A stretch of 64,000 nt of DNA from Pseudomonas sp. LS1212 (GTDB lineage: Bacteria; Pseudomonadota; Gammaproteobacteria; Pseudomonadales; Pseudomonadaceae). Below the pieces are notes generated by a model. The model made no database searches, had not been told where the DNA came from, and saw only the letters and a list, made by a program, of their open reading frames with translations. The stretch covers positions 124,001-188,000 of the forward strand of contig NZ_CP102951.1 of assembly GCF_024741815.1 (NCBI RefSeq). The letters are read 5' to 3'. The position numbers and the translations under genes were made by a program. Shown here one piece after another: positions 52,357-60,395 of this stretch (positions are counted from its first letter, which is position 1; every line of letters starts with the position of its first letter).

Positions 52357-53754
52357 TTAAGGTTGAGTGAGGCTGGCCACGGCCTGGGGGGTAGCGCTTG
52401 GCGGTACCTGAACCGCAGGGCCGCCGGCGAAGACCTGGTTACCGATCACGCGCAGGGCTACGACCTGATAGGGGCGGTCGATCCTGATCTTGACCTGGGT
52501 GCCACCCAGGTTTGAGGGCAGGCTCAACTGGTGCTCACCCTGCTTGATGCGCAGACGGACCACCTGGGTATCGTCCGGCAAGGTGCGCCAGGTACGGGTA
52601 TCGGCCCCTTCGGTAATTGCTGAAGCCAGGCCGACGGCAAGGCCGGCCAGGGGATTGACGTCGTTGATCTGCTTTTGTGCGACACCCCGGGTGATCGCCC
52701 GCACGCTGGTGCGCAGGATGATGCCTGGCATGTCATCGCGCAGGGCGCGGCGAGACATGGCAGTGGTGCTGTTGAGCGCGGTCAGGTCCAGTGCCTTGCC
52801 GTCCAGGTGGATCTGGGCGAAGCGTGGGGTCGAGGTGTCTTCCTTGATGACCGGGAACGACAGCGGGGTGATAACCATGTTGCCGCTGATCAGCAGGGGC
52901 AGGGGAATGCGGATTGAGTCGCGGGCCGGTGCCAGGCCACTTTGCACCACGATCAGTACAACGCTGTCAGTGCTTTTGTCGGCAGGCTTGTCCAGGTCCA
53001 GCAATGCCTGCTCCAGCAGCGGTGTGTTGGGGCGCAGTTCGGCGGCCTTGCGATAGCCCGGCGCGGCCAGGCCTTTTTCGCCAAGGGCTTCGTACACGTA
53101 GCCTGAGAGGTAGTGGCTGAACGCGCTCTGATAGCTGTTTTTCAGGCCGACCACTTCCGGTGCATCGAGGCTTTCGACCGGGTAGCCCTTGAGGTCCTTG
53201 TACGCGGTCTGGACGCCTTGCTTCTGGGCTTCCTCTTCTCGCTTGAGGTATTCCTTGTCACGCAGTTCAGCGATGGTCGCTTCGCGTTCGTGGGTCTTCT
53301 TGATCTCGGTGCGGGCGCCGTCGAAATCGTTGAGCGCCAACATGTTCAGGGCCATCTGCGTGGTCAGCATGACTTTTTCGTAGTCATAGCCTTCATAGCG
53401 CCGCACCTTGTCGTTGACCAGGAAGCTGCCGAACTGCCGGATGTACTTTTCGGTGTCGAGCTTGACTGATTCCTCCCATTTGAAAACGACGGTGTCTGCC
53501 GCTCTCCAGGCACTCTGGCTACCGGCCAGGTCGCCCTTGGAGCGCAGCAGTTCGCCCTTTTCGAAGTAGTAGAGCAGGTCCTTGTCTGCACTACGGTTGT
53601 TCTTTTCCAGCAGCACCAAGGCGGCATCGACATTGCCGCTGGCCAACTGCTGGTTGGTTTCCTTCAATTCGGAATCGTAGCTGCGAAACGCTGCGCAGCC
53701 GGTCAACTGAACGATCGCGCAGATCGCCAGGACTGTAAGAGCACGGGATGCCAT
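52357..53754 (-). CDS. COG3014 family lipoprotein with TPR-like region
   Basis: 465 residues with lipobox LTGC (Cys20), so probably an outer-membrane lipoprotein. Residues ~35-260 are TPR-like helices (VDAALVLLEKNNRSADKDLL, SGYVYEALGEKGLAAPGYRK). From ~280 the protein changes to beta-rich sequence (VVLIVVQSGLAPARDSIRIP) and a conserved region (DINNDVNPLAGLAVGLASAI-like, RTWRTLPDDTQVVRLRI). Matches COG3014, which has no assigned function. First gene of the operon; a TATAAT sits 140 bases upstream on the minus strand. Confidence 0.82.
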   Translation of the reverse strand: MASRALTVLAICAIVQLTGCAAFRSYDSELKETNQQLASGNVDAALVLLEKNNRSADKDLLYYFEKGELLRSKGDLAGSQSAWRAADTVVFKWEESVKLDTEKYIRQFGSFLVNDKVRRYEGYDYEKVMLTTQMALNMLALNDFDGARTEIKKTHEREATIAELRDKEYLKREEEAQKQGVQTAYKDLKGYPVESLDAPEVVGLKNSYQSAFSHYLSGYVYEALGEKGLAAPGYRKAAELRPNTPLLEQALLDLDKPADKSTDSVVLIVVQSGLAPARDSIRIPLPLLISGNMVITPLSFPVIKEDTSTPRFAQIHLDGKALDLTALNSTTAMSRRALRDDMPGIILRTSVRAITRGVAQKQINDVNPLAGLAVGLASAITEGADTRTWRTLPDDTQVVRLRIKQGEHQLSLPSNLGGTQVKIRIDRPYQVVALRVIGNQVFAGGPAVQVPPSATPQAVASLTQP

Positions 53755-53895
53755 GGGAAATCTTCTTCATTGAACATGTCAGCCGATCGAGCGGGGCGGC
53801 CGGAGAACCCCTAGGCATCAGTAACCCTGACTGGTCTGCCAATTCCTTATGAACAGAAATGCTCCAATACCCTTTCGCGATATAAAGGGCGCGGC

Positions 53896-53901
53896 ATTAT
53901 A
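53896..53901 (-). promoter_or_regulatory. Putative -10 box of the lipoprotein operon
   Basis: TATAAT on the minus strand in an AT-rich segment. TTGCCA lies ten bases upstream, too close for a -35; no well-spaced -35 is visible, so an activator or extended promoter may be needed. It would give a leader of about 135 bases. Confidence 0.4.
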
Positions 53902-54080
53902 GATGGGTTGATGGCAAATTAGTGGCTTTTTGATTCTATTTGATGGTGGCGCTCGAGTGACTGTAAGATCCGGTTCACCCAGTGGGTAGATCACACGGCT
54001 TTGCACGGCAGGCCCAGGTGACGGCACTGCTGGCCATATCGATTCTCTACGGGCGAACTGAGGCGGAATTTGAAGCAAAG

Positions 54081-54116
54081 CGGGCAAGCAGGGATACTGG
54101 TTGCCCGTTTTTGTTT
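54081..54116 (+). terminator. Hairpin with T-run in the leader of the YaiI-like gene
   Basis: CGGGCAA (54081) and TTGCCCG (54101) enclose a 13-base loop and are followed by TTTTTGTTTTT, an intrinsic terminator pattern on the plus strand. No plus-strand gene lies upstream within 390 bases. It is either the end of a short transcript or a leader attenuator. Confidence 0.65.
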
Positions 54117-54145
54117 TTGGCTTTTGTTTTAGGGGAAGTGCCCAC

Positions 54146-54607
54146 ATGCGTGTCTGGATCGATGCCGATGCCTGTCCCAAGGCGGCCAAGGATCAGGTCG
54201 TCAAGTTCGCCTTGAAACGCCAGCTCGAAGTGATAATGGTGGCGGGGCAAAGCCAGATCAAGCCGGCATTTGCCTGCGTCAAACTGATCGTGGTGCCCAG
54301 CGGCCCGGATGCGGCAGACGATTATCTGGTTGAAAACGCCGTGCCGGGCGAGCTGGTGATCTGCAGCGACGTGCCATTGGCCGACCGCCTGGTGAAGAAG
54401 GGGGTGGCTGCACTCGACCCGCGGGGCCGCGAGTTCGATCAGCGCAACATGGGCGAACGCCTGGCCGTACGCAACCTGTTTACCGACTTGCGCGAACAAG
54501 GCCAGGTTGGAGGAGGGCAGGCGCCCTATGGCGACCGCGAGAAGCAGGCGTTCGCCAATTCGCTGGACCGGATACTGACGCGCCTGGCGCGTGAATTCCC
54601 GGCCTAG
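54146..54607 (+). CDS. YaiI/YqxD family protein (DUF188)
   Basis: 153 residues from ATG 54146 (MRVWIDADACPKAAKDQVVK), GGGGAAG upstream. The DADACP motif and later SDVPLADRLVKKGVAALDP and DRREFD-like patterns (LDPRGREFDQRNMGERLAVR) are the UPF0178/DUF188 signature. A PIN-like nuclease fold has been proposed; activity untested here. Its stop abuts the stop of the convergent elbB gene. Confidence 0.88.
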   Translation: MRVWIDADACPKAAKDQVVKFALKRQLEVIMVAGQSQIKPAFACVKLIVVPSGPDAADDYLVENAVPGELVICSDVPLADRLVKKGVAALDPRGREFDQRNMGERLAVRNLFTDLREQGQVGGGQAPYGDREKQAFANSLDRILTRLAREFPA

Positions 54608-55267
54608 TTATTCCTGGGTCAGTTCGAGCACACGGTCGACCAGCTTGTTGATCCCGGCAGCCGCCTCACCAATGGACTTGGCCGTCATGTAGGCCGGGGT
54701 AGTGACCAGCTTGCGTTGGGTGTCTTCGACAATGTCGTGAACATCGCATTCTTCATGAGTGCCACCCATCTTGACGATGGCTGCACTGGTCGCGGGGTCG
54801 TTGCCGATGGTGCAGACCACGCCGGGGCCGTAGATCTTCGCTGCCAACGCCGGCGAAATGCAGATCAGGCCGACCGGCTTGCCGGCTTCGGCGAAGGCTT
54901 CGGCCAGTGCCAGCACATCCGGCTGGACGGTGCAGTGCGTACCTTCGATGGCGAAGTTGGAGAGGTTCTTGGCCGAACCGAAGCCCCCGGGCACGATCAA
55001 GGCGTCGAAGTCTTCGGCGTTGGCTTCGCGAATGTCCTTGATATTGCCACGTGCAATGCGTGCCGACTCGACCAGCACATTGCGTGTTTCGGGCATCTCT
55101 GCGCCGGTGGTGTGGTCGATCACGTGCAACTGGGCAATGTTGGGCGCAAAGCACTGGACCTGCGCTCCACGCTGGTCAAGGCGCAACAAGGTAATCACGC
55201 TTTCATGGATTTCCGCGCCGTCATAGACACCACAGCCCGAAAGAATCACTGCAACTTTTTTGGTCAT
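54608..55267 (-). CDS. elbB: ElbB/YhbL family protein (isoprenoid biosynthesis glyoxalase)
   Basis: 219 residues. The DJ-1/PfpI-like fold is clear: VAVILSGCGVYDGAEIHESV, DALIVPGGFGSAKNLSNFAI, GLICISPALAAKIYGP (Cys nucleophile-elbow position) and GGTHEECDVHDIVED. E. coli ElbB has glyoxalase activity and was linked to isoprenoid synthesis. ATG 55267 (MTKKVAVIL). Convergent with the YaiI-like gene. Confidence 0.9.
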   Translation of the reverse strand: MTKKVAVILSGCGVYDGAEIHESVITLLRLDQRGAQVQCFAPNIAQLHVIDHTTGAEMPETRNVLVESARIARGNIKDIREANAEDFDALIVPGGFGSAKNLSNFAIEGTHCTVQPDVLALAEAFAEAGKPVGLICISPALAAKIYGPGVVCTIGNDPATSAAIVKMGGTHEECDVHDIVEDTQRKLVTTPAYMTAKSIGEAAAGINKLVDRVLELTQE

Positions 55268-55380
55268 GCCTGCTACTCCTGTGTCATGGCGTTAATGTCC
55301 GCTAATTTGGCATTTGCTGCCATAGGGTTTCAATGCGTTCGGGCCTAATCTTGTGAGGTCCGCACCAATATGGTTGCACC

Positions 55381-56333
55381 ATGAATTTCATCCTGCTTGC
55401 CGTGCCGTTTTTCTTTGTGTTGATTGCGCTGGAGCTGCTTGCCGATCGTTGGCGGGGGATGCGCACCTACCGATTTGCCGACGCGATCAACCGCCTCAGT
55501 GCCGGGGTGCTCTCCACTACCAGTGGCTTGTTGACCAAGGGTGTCGGGCTGGTGACTTACGCCACCTGCTGTACCAATTCTGGGTGCATACCCGGCACAT
55601 TCCCAAGCTGGGCTGGTTCGAATGGTTGTTCATCACGCCGTCCAATCATCGCGTCCACCATGCGCAGAACCCTCTCTACACTGATCACAATTACGGCGGG
55701 GTGTTCATTGTCTGGGATCGATTGTTCGGCACGTTTCAGGAAGAGGACGACCGTGAACCGGTCATTTTCGGCGTGACCACGCCGTTGGCGAGCTGGAATC
55801 CTTTATGGGCGAATGTGCAATTCTACGCTCAGCTGTGGGCCGATGCGCGGCGCACCGCGCGGCTGTGGGACAAGTTGCGGATCTGGTTCATGCCGACCGG
55901 CTGGCGTCCGGCGGATGTGGCGCAGCGGTACCCGACGCCCAGGCATGACTTGAGTCAGTTTCGCAAATTCGAAGTGCCGCTGGGTTGGCCTCAGCAAGTC
56001 TATGTGGCCTTGCAGTTCACCCTGTATGTCGCCGTGGGCAGTTATCTGATGGCCGAGGTGGAGCGCTTGCCAATGGCGGCGATGCTGGTGGGCTGGGCCT
56101 GGATGGCATTGGGTTTGTTCGTTCTCGGCGCGACGCTCGAGAACCGCCCATGGTCGCTGAAACTCGAGGTGACGCGATTGGCACTGAACATCCCGCTGAT
56201 GGCGGTTGCCGGCATGGTCGGGTTGTGGCCGGTCACGGCGCTGGTCTGGGCGTGCGTGCTCGGTTACAGCCTGCTCAGCGCAATCGGTTTGTACTGCAGT
56301 CGCAGTCCGCTGACCCGGCTAGCCGACCTCTGA
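55381..56333 (+). pseudogene. Sterol desaturase/fatty acid hydroxylase family, internal deletion with frameshift
   Basis: ATG 55381 opens a normal N-terminus (MNFILLAVPFFFVLIALELL; FADAINRLSAGVLSTTSGLL; GVGLVTYA). Near 55563 it jumps out of frame into LLYQFWVHTRHIPKLGWFEW. The rest (SNHRVHHAQNPLYTDHNYGG, DRLFGTFQEEDDREPVIFGV, C-terminal membrane helices) continues to the stop at 56333. About 100 residues between these blocks, which in the family hold the first His clusters of the diiron site, are missing, leaving only the HRVHH motif. The gene cannot encode an active hydroxylase. Confidence 0.87.
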
Positions 56334-56927
56334 ATCGTGGTGGTCGGCCTTGTGGGCATTTCGCGTATGACGAGCGATACGGGCGGCCTTGATCCGGCGC
56401 CATAGCCACAGGCAGCCACCCACCAGCAGCAGCCCGCCGAGCACCCAGAGCTCGTATTTCTTGACGTTGCCCAGTATGCCTTCAAGGAGCGCGCCGAAGT
56501 GATAGGCAGCGGCGCCCAGCGCTGAGGCCCAGATGGCAGCGCCAATACCGTTGAGCAGCAAGTAGCGCCTCGGCGGGTAGCCCGAAAGGCCGATGGCCAC
56601 CGGCATGACTGTGCGCAAACCATAGACGAAACGAAAACTCAGCACCCAGATATCCGGATGCCGGCGTATATGCTCCAGCGCCCGGTCACCCATCATCTGC
56701 CAGCGCGGTTTGCGTGCCAGCAATTTGCGCCCGTGCTTGCGCCCCATGAAATACCACAGCTGATCGCCGGCATAGCTGCCGAAGAACGCGACGACAACCA
56801 CCAGGTTGATGTCCATGTATCCGCGGAACGCAAGGAAGCCGGCAAGAACCAGGATGGTTTCGCCTTCGAAAAACGTACCAAGAAAAAGGGCTAAGTAGCC
56901 GAAATCCTGCAGGAATTGTTGGAGCAT
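56319..56927 (-). CDS. DedA/SNARE-associated family membrane protein
   Basis: 202 residues from ATG 56927 (MLQQFLQDFGYLALFLGTFF). DedA signatures: EGETILVLAGFLAFRGYMDI, FFGSYAGDQLWYFMGRKHGR and FRFVYGLRTVMPVAIGLSGY, with re-entrant and membrane helices, ending in a basic cytosolic tail. DedA proteins are linked to lipid-carrier (undecaprenyl phosphate) recycling and membrane potential. Overlaps the 3' end of the convergent desaturase pseudogene by 15 bases. Confidence 0.9.
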   Translation of the reverse strand: MLQQFLQDFGYLALFLGTFFEGETILVLAGFLAFRGYMDINLVVVVAFFGSYAGDQLWYFMGRKHGRKLLARKPRWQMMGDRALEHIRRHPDIWVLSFRFVYGLRTVMPVAIGLSGYPPRRYLLLNGIGAAIWASALGAAAYHFGALLEGILGNVKKYELWVLGGLLLVGGCLWLWRRIKAARIARHTRNAHKADHHDSEVG

Positions 56928-57133
56928 TTTCTGGATGCTGGCGAAATGAACGCGCAGCCTAACCCTTCGGGCGCTTTCGGGAAAGTGTCCAAATGTGTCT
57001 CGACGTGAACATTTCCTGCACAGACAATGGTGCGGCCACAAGTCGCAGGGTTGTTCACAGCGGTCATTCAACCGTCATAATGGCCGCTTATAACTGTCGC
57101 GCTCGCCCGCCCGCGCGGGCTCAGGAGTCTGCC

Positions 57134-58144
57134 GTGAGCTTCACCCCCGCTAACCGTTTGTTTCCTGCCACCCGCCTTCGTCGCAATCGTCGTGATGATT
57201 TTTCTCGTCGTCTGGTTCGTGAAAATGTACTGACGGTCGACGACCTGATCTTGCCGGTTTTTGTTCTGGACGGTGAAAATCGCCGCGAAACCATTGCTTC
57301 GATGCCAGGTGTCGAGCGCTTGAGCATCGACCTGTTGCTGCAGGAAGCCGAACAATGGGTAGCGTTGGGTATCCCGGCACTGGCGCTGTTTCCGGTTACC
57401 CCGCCTGAGAAGAAGTCGCTCGATGGCAGCGAAGCCTGGAACCCTGAGGGGATTGCCCAGCGTGCGACCCGCGCCCTGCGTGATCGCTTCCCGGAGCTGG
57501 GCGTGATCACCGATGTGGCCCTCGACCCGTTCACTACCCACGGCCAGGACGGCATTCTTGACGAAGACGGCTACGTCGAGAATGACATTACCGTCGATGC
57601 ATTGGTGCGTCAGGCACTGTCCCATGCCGATGCCGGTGCCCAGGTGGTTGCCCCTTCGGACATGATGGACGGGCGGATTCAGGCCATCCGCGAAGCCCTT
57701 GAGCTGGCTGGCCACGTCAACGTGCGGATCATGGCCTATTCGGCCAAGTACGCCAGTGCCTACTACGGCCCGTTCCGTGATGCGGTCGGCTCGGCCCTGA
57801 ACCTGGGCAAGGCGAACAAGGCGTCCTATCAAATGGACCCGGCCAACAGCAACGAAGCCCTTCATGAAGTGGCAGCCGACCTGTCCGAAGGCGCCGATAT
57901 GGTCATGGTCAAGCCAGGCATGCCATATCTGGATATTCTTTGTCGGGTCAAGGATGAATTCAAGGTCCCGACTTTTGTCTATCAGGTCAGTGGTGAATAC
58001 GCCATGCACATGGCCGCCATCCAGAATGGCTGGTTGAGTGAAGGCGTGATCCTCGAATCGCTCACCGCTTTTAAACGGGCGGGCGCCGACGGCATTCTCA
58101 CTTATTTTGCCGTCCGCGCCGCTCAACTGATGAGAGGGCAGTAA
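57134..58144 (+). CDS. hemB: Delta-aminolevulinic acid dehydratase (porphobilinogen synthase) HemB
   Basis: 336 residues from GTG 57134 (VSFTPANRLFPATRLRRNRR) with AGGAG seven bases upstream; the length matches Pseudomonas HemB. Schiff-base Lys regions MAYSAKYASAYYGPFRDAV and DMVMVKPGMPYLDILC, metal-binding segment LDPFTTHGQDGILDEDGYVE typical of the Mg-dependent type (Asp-rich rather than Cys-rich). Condenses two 5-aminolevulinates. Preceded by a 206-base gap divergent from DedA. Confidence 0.95.
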   Translation: MSFTPANRLFPATRLRRNRRDDFSRRLVRENVLTVDDLILPVFVLDGENRRETIASMPGVERLSIDLLLQEAEQWVALGIPALALFPVTPPEKKSLDGSEAWNPEGIAQRATRALRDRFPELGVITDVALDPFTTHGQDGILDEDGYVENDITVDALVRQALSHADAGAQVVAPSDMMDGRIQAIREALELAGHVNVRIMAYSAKYASAYYGPFRDAVGSALNLGKANKASYQMDPANSNEALHEVAADLSEGADMVMVKPGMPYLDILCRVKDEFKVPTFVYQVSGEYAMHMAAIQNGWLSEGVILESLTAFKRAGADGILTYFAVRAAQLMRGQ

Positions 58145-58163
58145 CGCCCTTCAGGAACGCTAG

Positions 58164-60395
58164 ATGAATAACGAAGCACTTACCGAAGTAGCCTTGAAGG
58201 AAGCAGAGCCCGTGCTTGAGCAAGTGGTGGAAATGCTGCCGGTGATGGAGCTTGTCCTGCCCTTGCCCCCTGTGCCGGTCGTGGAAGCCCAGGTTATGGC
58301 ACCTGCGGTAACCATTCCGAGCCTGGATGACAGCAGTCTGTATATCCATCGCGAGCTTTCGCAGCTGCAGTTCAATATCCGCGTGCTGGAGCAGGCGCTG
58401 GATGAGTCCTACCCGTTGCTGGAGCGGCTGAAGTTTTTGCTGATCTTCTCCAGCAACCTGGATGAATTCTTCGAAATTCGTGTAGCGGGCCTGAAGAAGC
58501 AGATTACGTTCGCCCGTGAGCAGGCCGGCGCTGACGGCCTGCAGCCGCATCAGGCGCTGGCGCGCATCAGCGAACTGGTGCACGGCCATGTCGATCGCCA
58601 ATACGCGATCCTCAACGACATTTTGTTGCCGGAACTGGAGAAGCATCAGGTCCGCTTCATTCGCCGGCGCAACTGGACGTCCAAGCTCAAGATCTGGGTC
58701 CGTCGTTATTTCCGTGACGAAATCGCGCCAATCATCACGCCCATCGGCCTCGACCCGACGCACCCCTTCCCGCTGCTGGTGAACAAGAGCCTGAACTTCA
58801 TCGTCGAGCTGGAAGGGATCGACGCCTTCGGCCGCGATTCGGGCCTGGCGATCATCCCTGCTCCGCGCTTGTTGCCGCGAGTCATCAAGGTACCGGAAGA
58901 TGTCTGTGGTGCAGGCGATAACTATGTATTTTTGTCGTCGATGATCCACGCGCATGCCGATGACCTGTTCCAGGGCATGAAGGTCAAGGGCTGCTATCAG
59001 TTCCGCTTGACCCGTAACGCAGACCTTGCGGTGGACACCGAGGACGTTGAAGACCTGGCGCGGGCACTGCGCGGCGAGCTTTTCTCGCGCCGCTATGGCG
59101 ATGCCGTGCGCCTGGAAGTCGCCGACACCTGTCCCAAGCATTTGTCCGATTACCTGCTCAAGCAGTTCAGCCTGAGCGAAACCGAGCTGTACCAGGTCAA
59201 TGGTCCGGTCAACCTGACCCGGCTGTTCAGCATCACTGGCCTGGACAGTCATCCGGAGTTGCAATACACGCCGTTCACCCCGGCGATCCCCAAGCTGTTG
59301 CAGAACAGCGAGAATATTTTCAGCGTGATCAGCAAGCAGGACATCCTGCTACTGCACCCGTTCGAGTCCTTCACCCCGGTCGTCGACCTGCTGCGCCAAG
59401 CCGCCAAGGACCCGCATGTGTTGGCGGTACGCCAGACCCTTTACCGCAGTGGCGCCAACTCGGAAATCGTCGATGCGCTGGTCGATGCCGCGCGTAACGG
59501 CAAGGAAGTCACGGCGGTGATCGAGTTGCGCGCGCGATTCGATGAAGAGTCCAACCTGCAACTGGCCAGCCGCCTGCAGGCTGCCGGTGCGGTGGTGATC
59601 TACGGTGTGGTCGGGTTCAAGACCCACGCCAAGATGATGCTGATCCTGCGCCGCGAGGCCGGCGAGATCGTCCGCTATGCGCACCTGGGTACCGGTAACT
59701 ACCATGCCGGCAACGCCCGCCTGTACACCGACTACAGCCTGCTGACCTCCGACGATGCCCTGTGCGAAGACGTCGGCAAGCTGTTCAGCCAGTTGATCGG
59801 CATGGGCAAGACCCTGCGCATGAAGAAACTCCTGCATGCGCCCTTCACCTTGAAGAAGGGCATGCTCGACATGATCGCGCGGGAAACCCAGTTCGCCCTC
59901 GAAGGCAAGCCGGCGCACATCATCGCCAAGTTCAACTCGCTGACCGATCCGAAGATCATCCGTGCGCTGTACAAGGCCAGCCAGTCCGGTGTGCGCATCG
60001 ATCTGGTGGTGCGCGGCATGTGCTGCCTGCGCCCGGGGATTGCCGGGGTCTCGCACAACATCCAGGTGCGCTCGATCATCGGGCGCTTCCTGGAGCACAC
60101 GCGGGTCTTCTATTTCCTCAACGGCGGCGAGGAGCAGATGTTCCTGTCCAGTGCCGACTGGATGGAGCGCAACCTCGACAAGCGTGTCGAGACCTGCTTC
60201 CCGGTCGAAGGGAAGAAGTTGATTCTGCGGGTGAAGAAGGAGTTGGAGGTTTACCTGAGCGACAACACCCACGCCTGGATCCTGCAGCCGGACGGCCGCT
60301 ACATACGCAGCACGCCGACCGGCAACCAGAACCCGCGCAGTGCCCAGGCCACTCTGCTCGAGCGCCTGAGCCTCCCGGTCCTCAGCGTACGCTGA
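58164..60395 (+). CDS. ppk1: Polyphosphate kinase 1
   Basis: 743 residues. N domain, head domain (YIHRELSQLQFNIRVLEQAL; FSSNLDEFFEIRVAGLKKQI) and two PLD-like catalytic domains: ALRVNTLYRSGANSEIVDAL-like (VRQTLYRSGANSEIVDAL), GFKTHAKMMLILRREAGEIV with the autophosphorylated His region, and LSSADWMERNLDKRVETCFP. An acidic, non-conserved N-terminal extension (~1-55) precedes the first domain. Makes polyphosphate from ATP. Its end overlaps the ppx stop by 14 bases. Confidence 0.95.
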   Translation: MNNEALTEVALKEAEPVLEQVVEMLPVMELVLPLPPVPVVEAQVMAPAVTIPSLDDSSLYIHRELSQLQFNIRVLEQALDESYPLLERLKFLLIFSSNLDEFFEIRVAGLKKQITFAREQAGADGLQPHQALARISELVHGHVDRQYAILNDILLPELEKHQVRFIRRRNWTSKLKIWVRRYFRDEIAPIITPIGLDPTHPFPLLVNKSLNFIVELEGIDAFGRDSGLAIIPAPRLLPRVIKVPEDVCGAGDNYVFLSSMIHAHADDLFQGMKVKGCYQFRLTRNADLAVDTEDVEDLARALRGELFSRRYGDAVRLEVADTCPKHLSDYLLKQFSLSETELYQVNGPVNLTRLFSITGLDSHPELQYTPFTPAIPKLLQNSENIFSVISKQDILLLHPFESFTPVVDLLRQAAKDPHVLAVRQTLYRSGANSEIVDALVDAARNGKEVTAVIELRARFDEESNLQLASRLQAAGAVVIYGVVGFKTHAKMMLILRREAGEIVRYAHLGTGNYHAGNARLYTDYSLLTSDDALCEDVGKLFSQLIGMGKTLRMKKLLHAPFTLKKGMLDMIARETQFALEGKPAHIIAKFNSLTDPKIIRALYKASQSGVRIDLVVRGMCCLRPGIAGVSHNIQVRSIIGRFLEHTRVFYFLNGGEEQMFLSSADWMERNLDKRVETCFPVEGKKLILRVKKELEVYLSDNTHAWILQPDGRYIRSTPTGNQNPRSAQATLLERLSLPVLSVR

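Larger units (their letters stand above)
53755..54145. other. 391-base divergent gap between the lipoprotein operon and the YaiI-like gene
   Basis: Holds an AT-rich segment (53860-53950) with a perfect -10 hexamer for the minus strand, and on the plus strand a hairpin with T-run at 54081-54116. I see no further gene. Confidence 0.6.
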
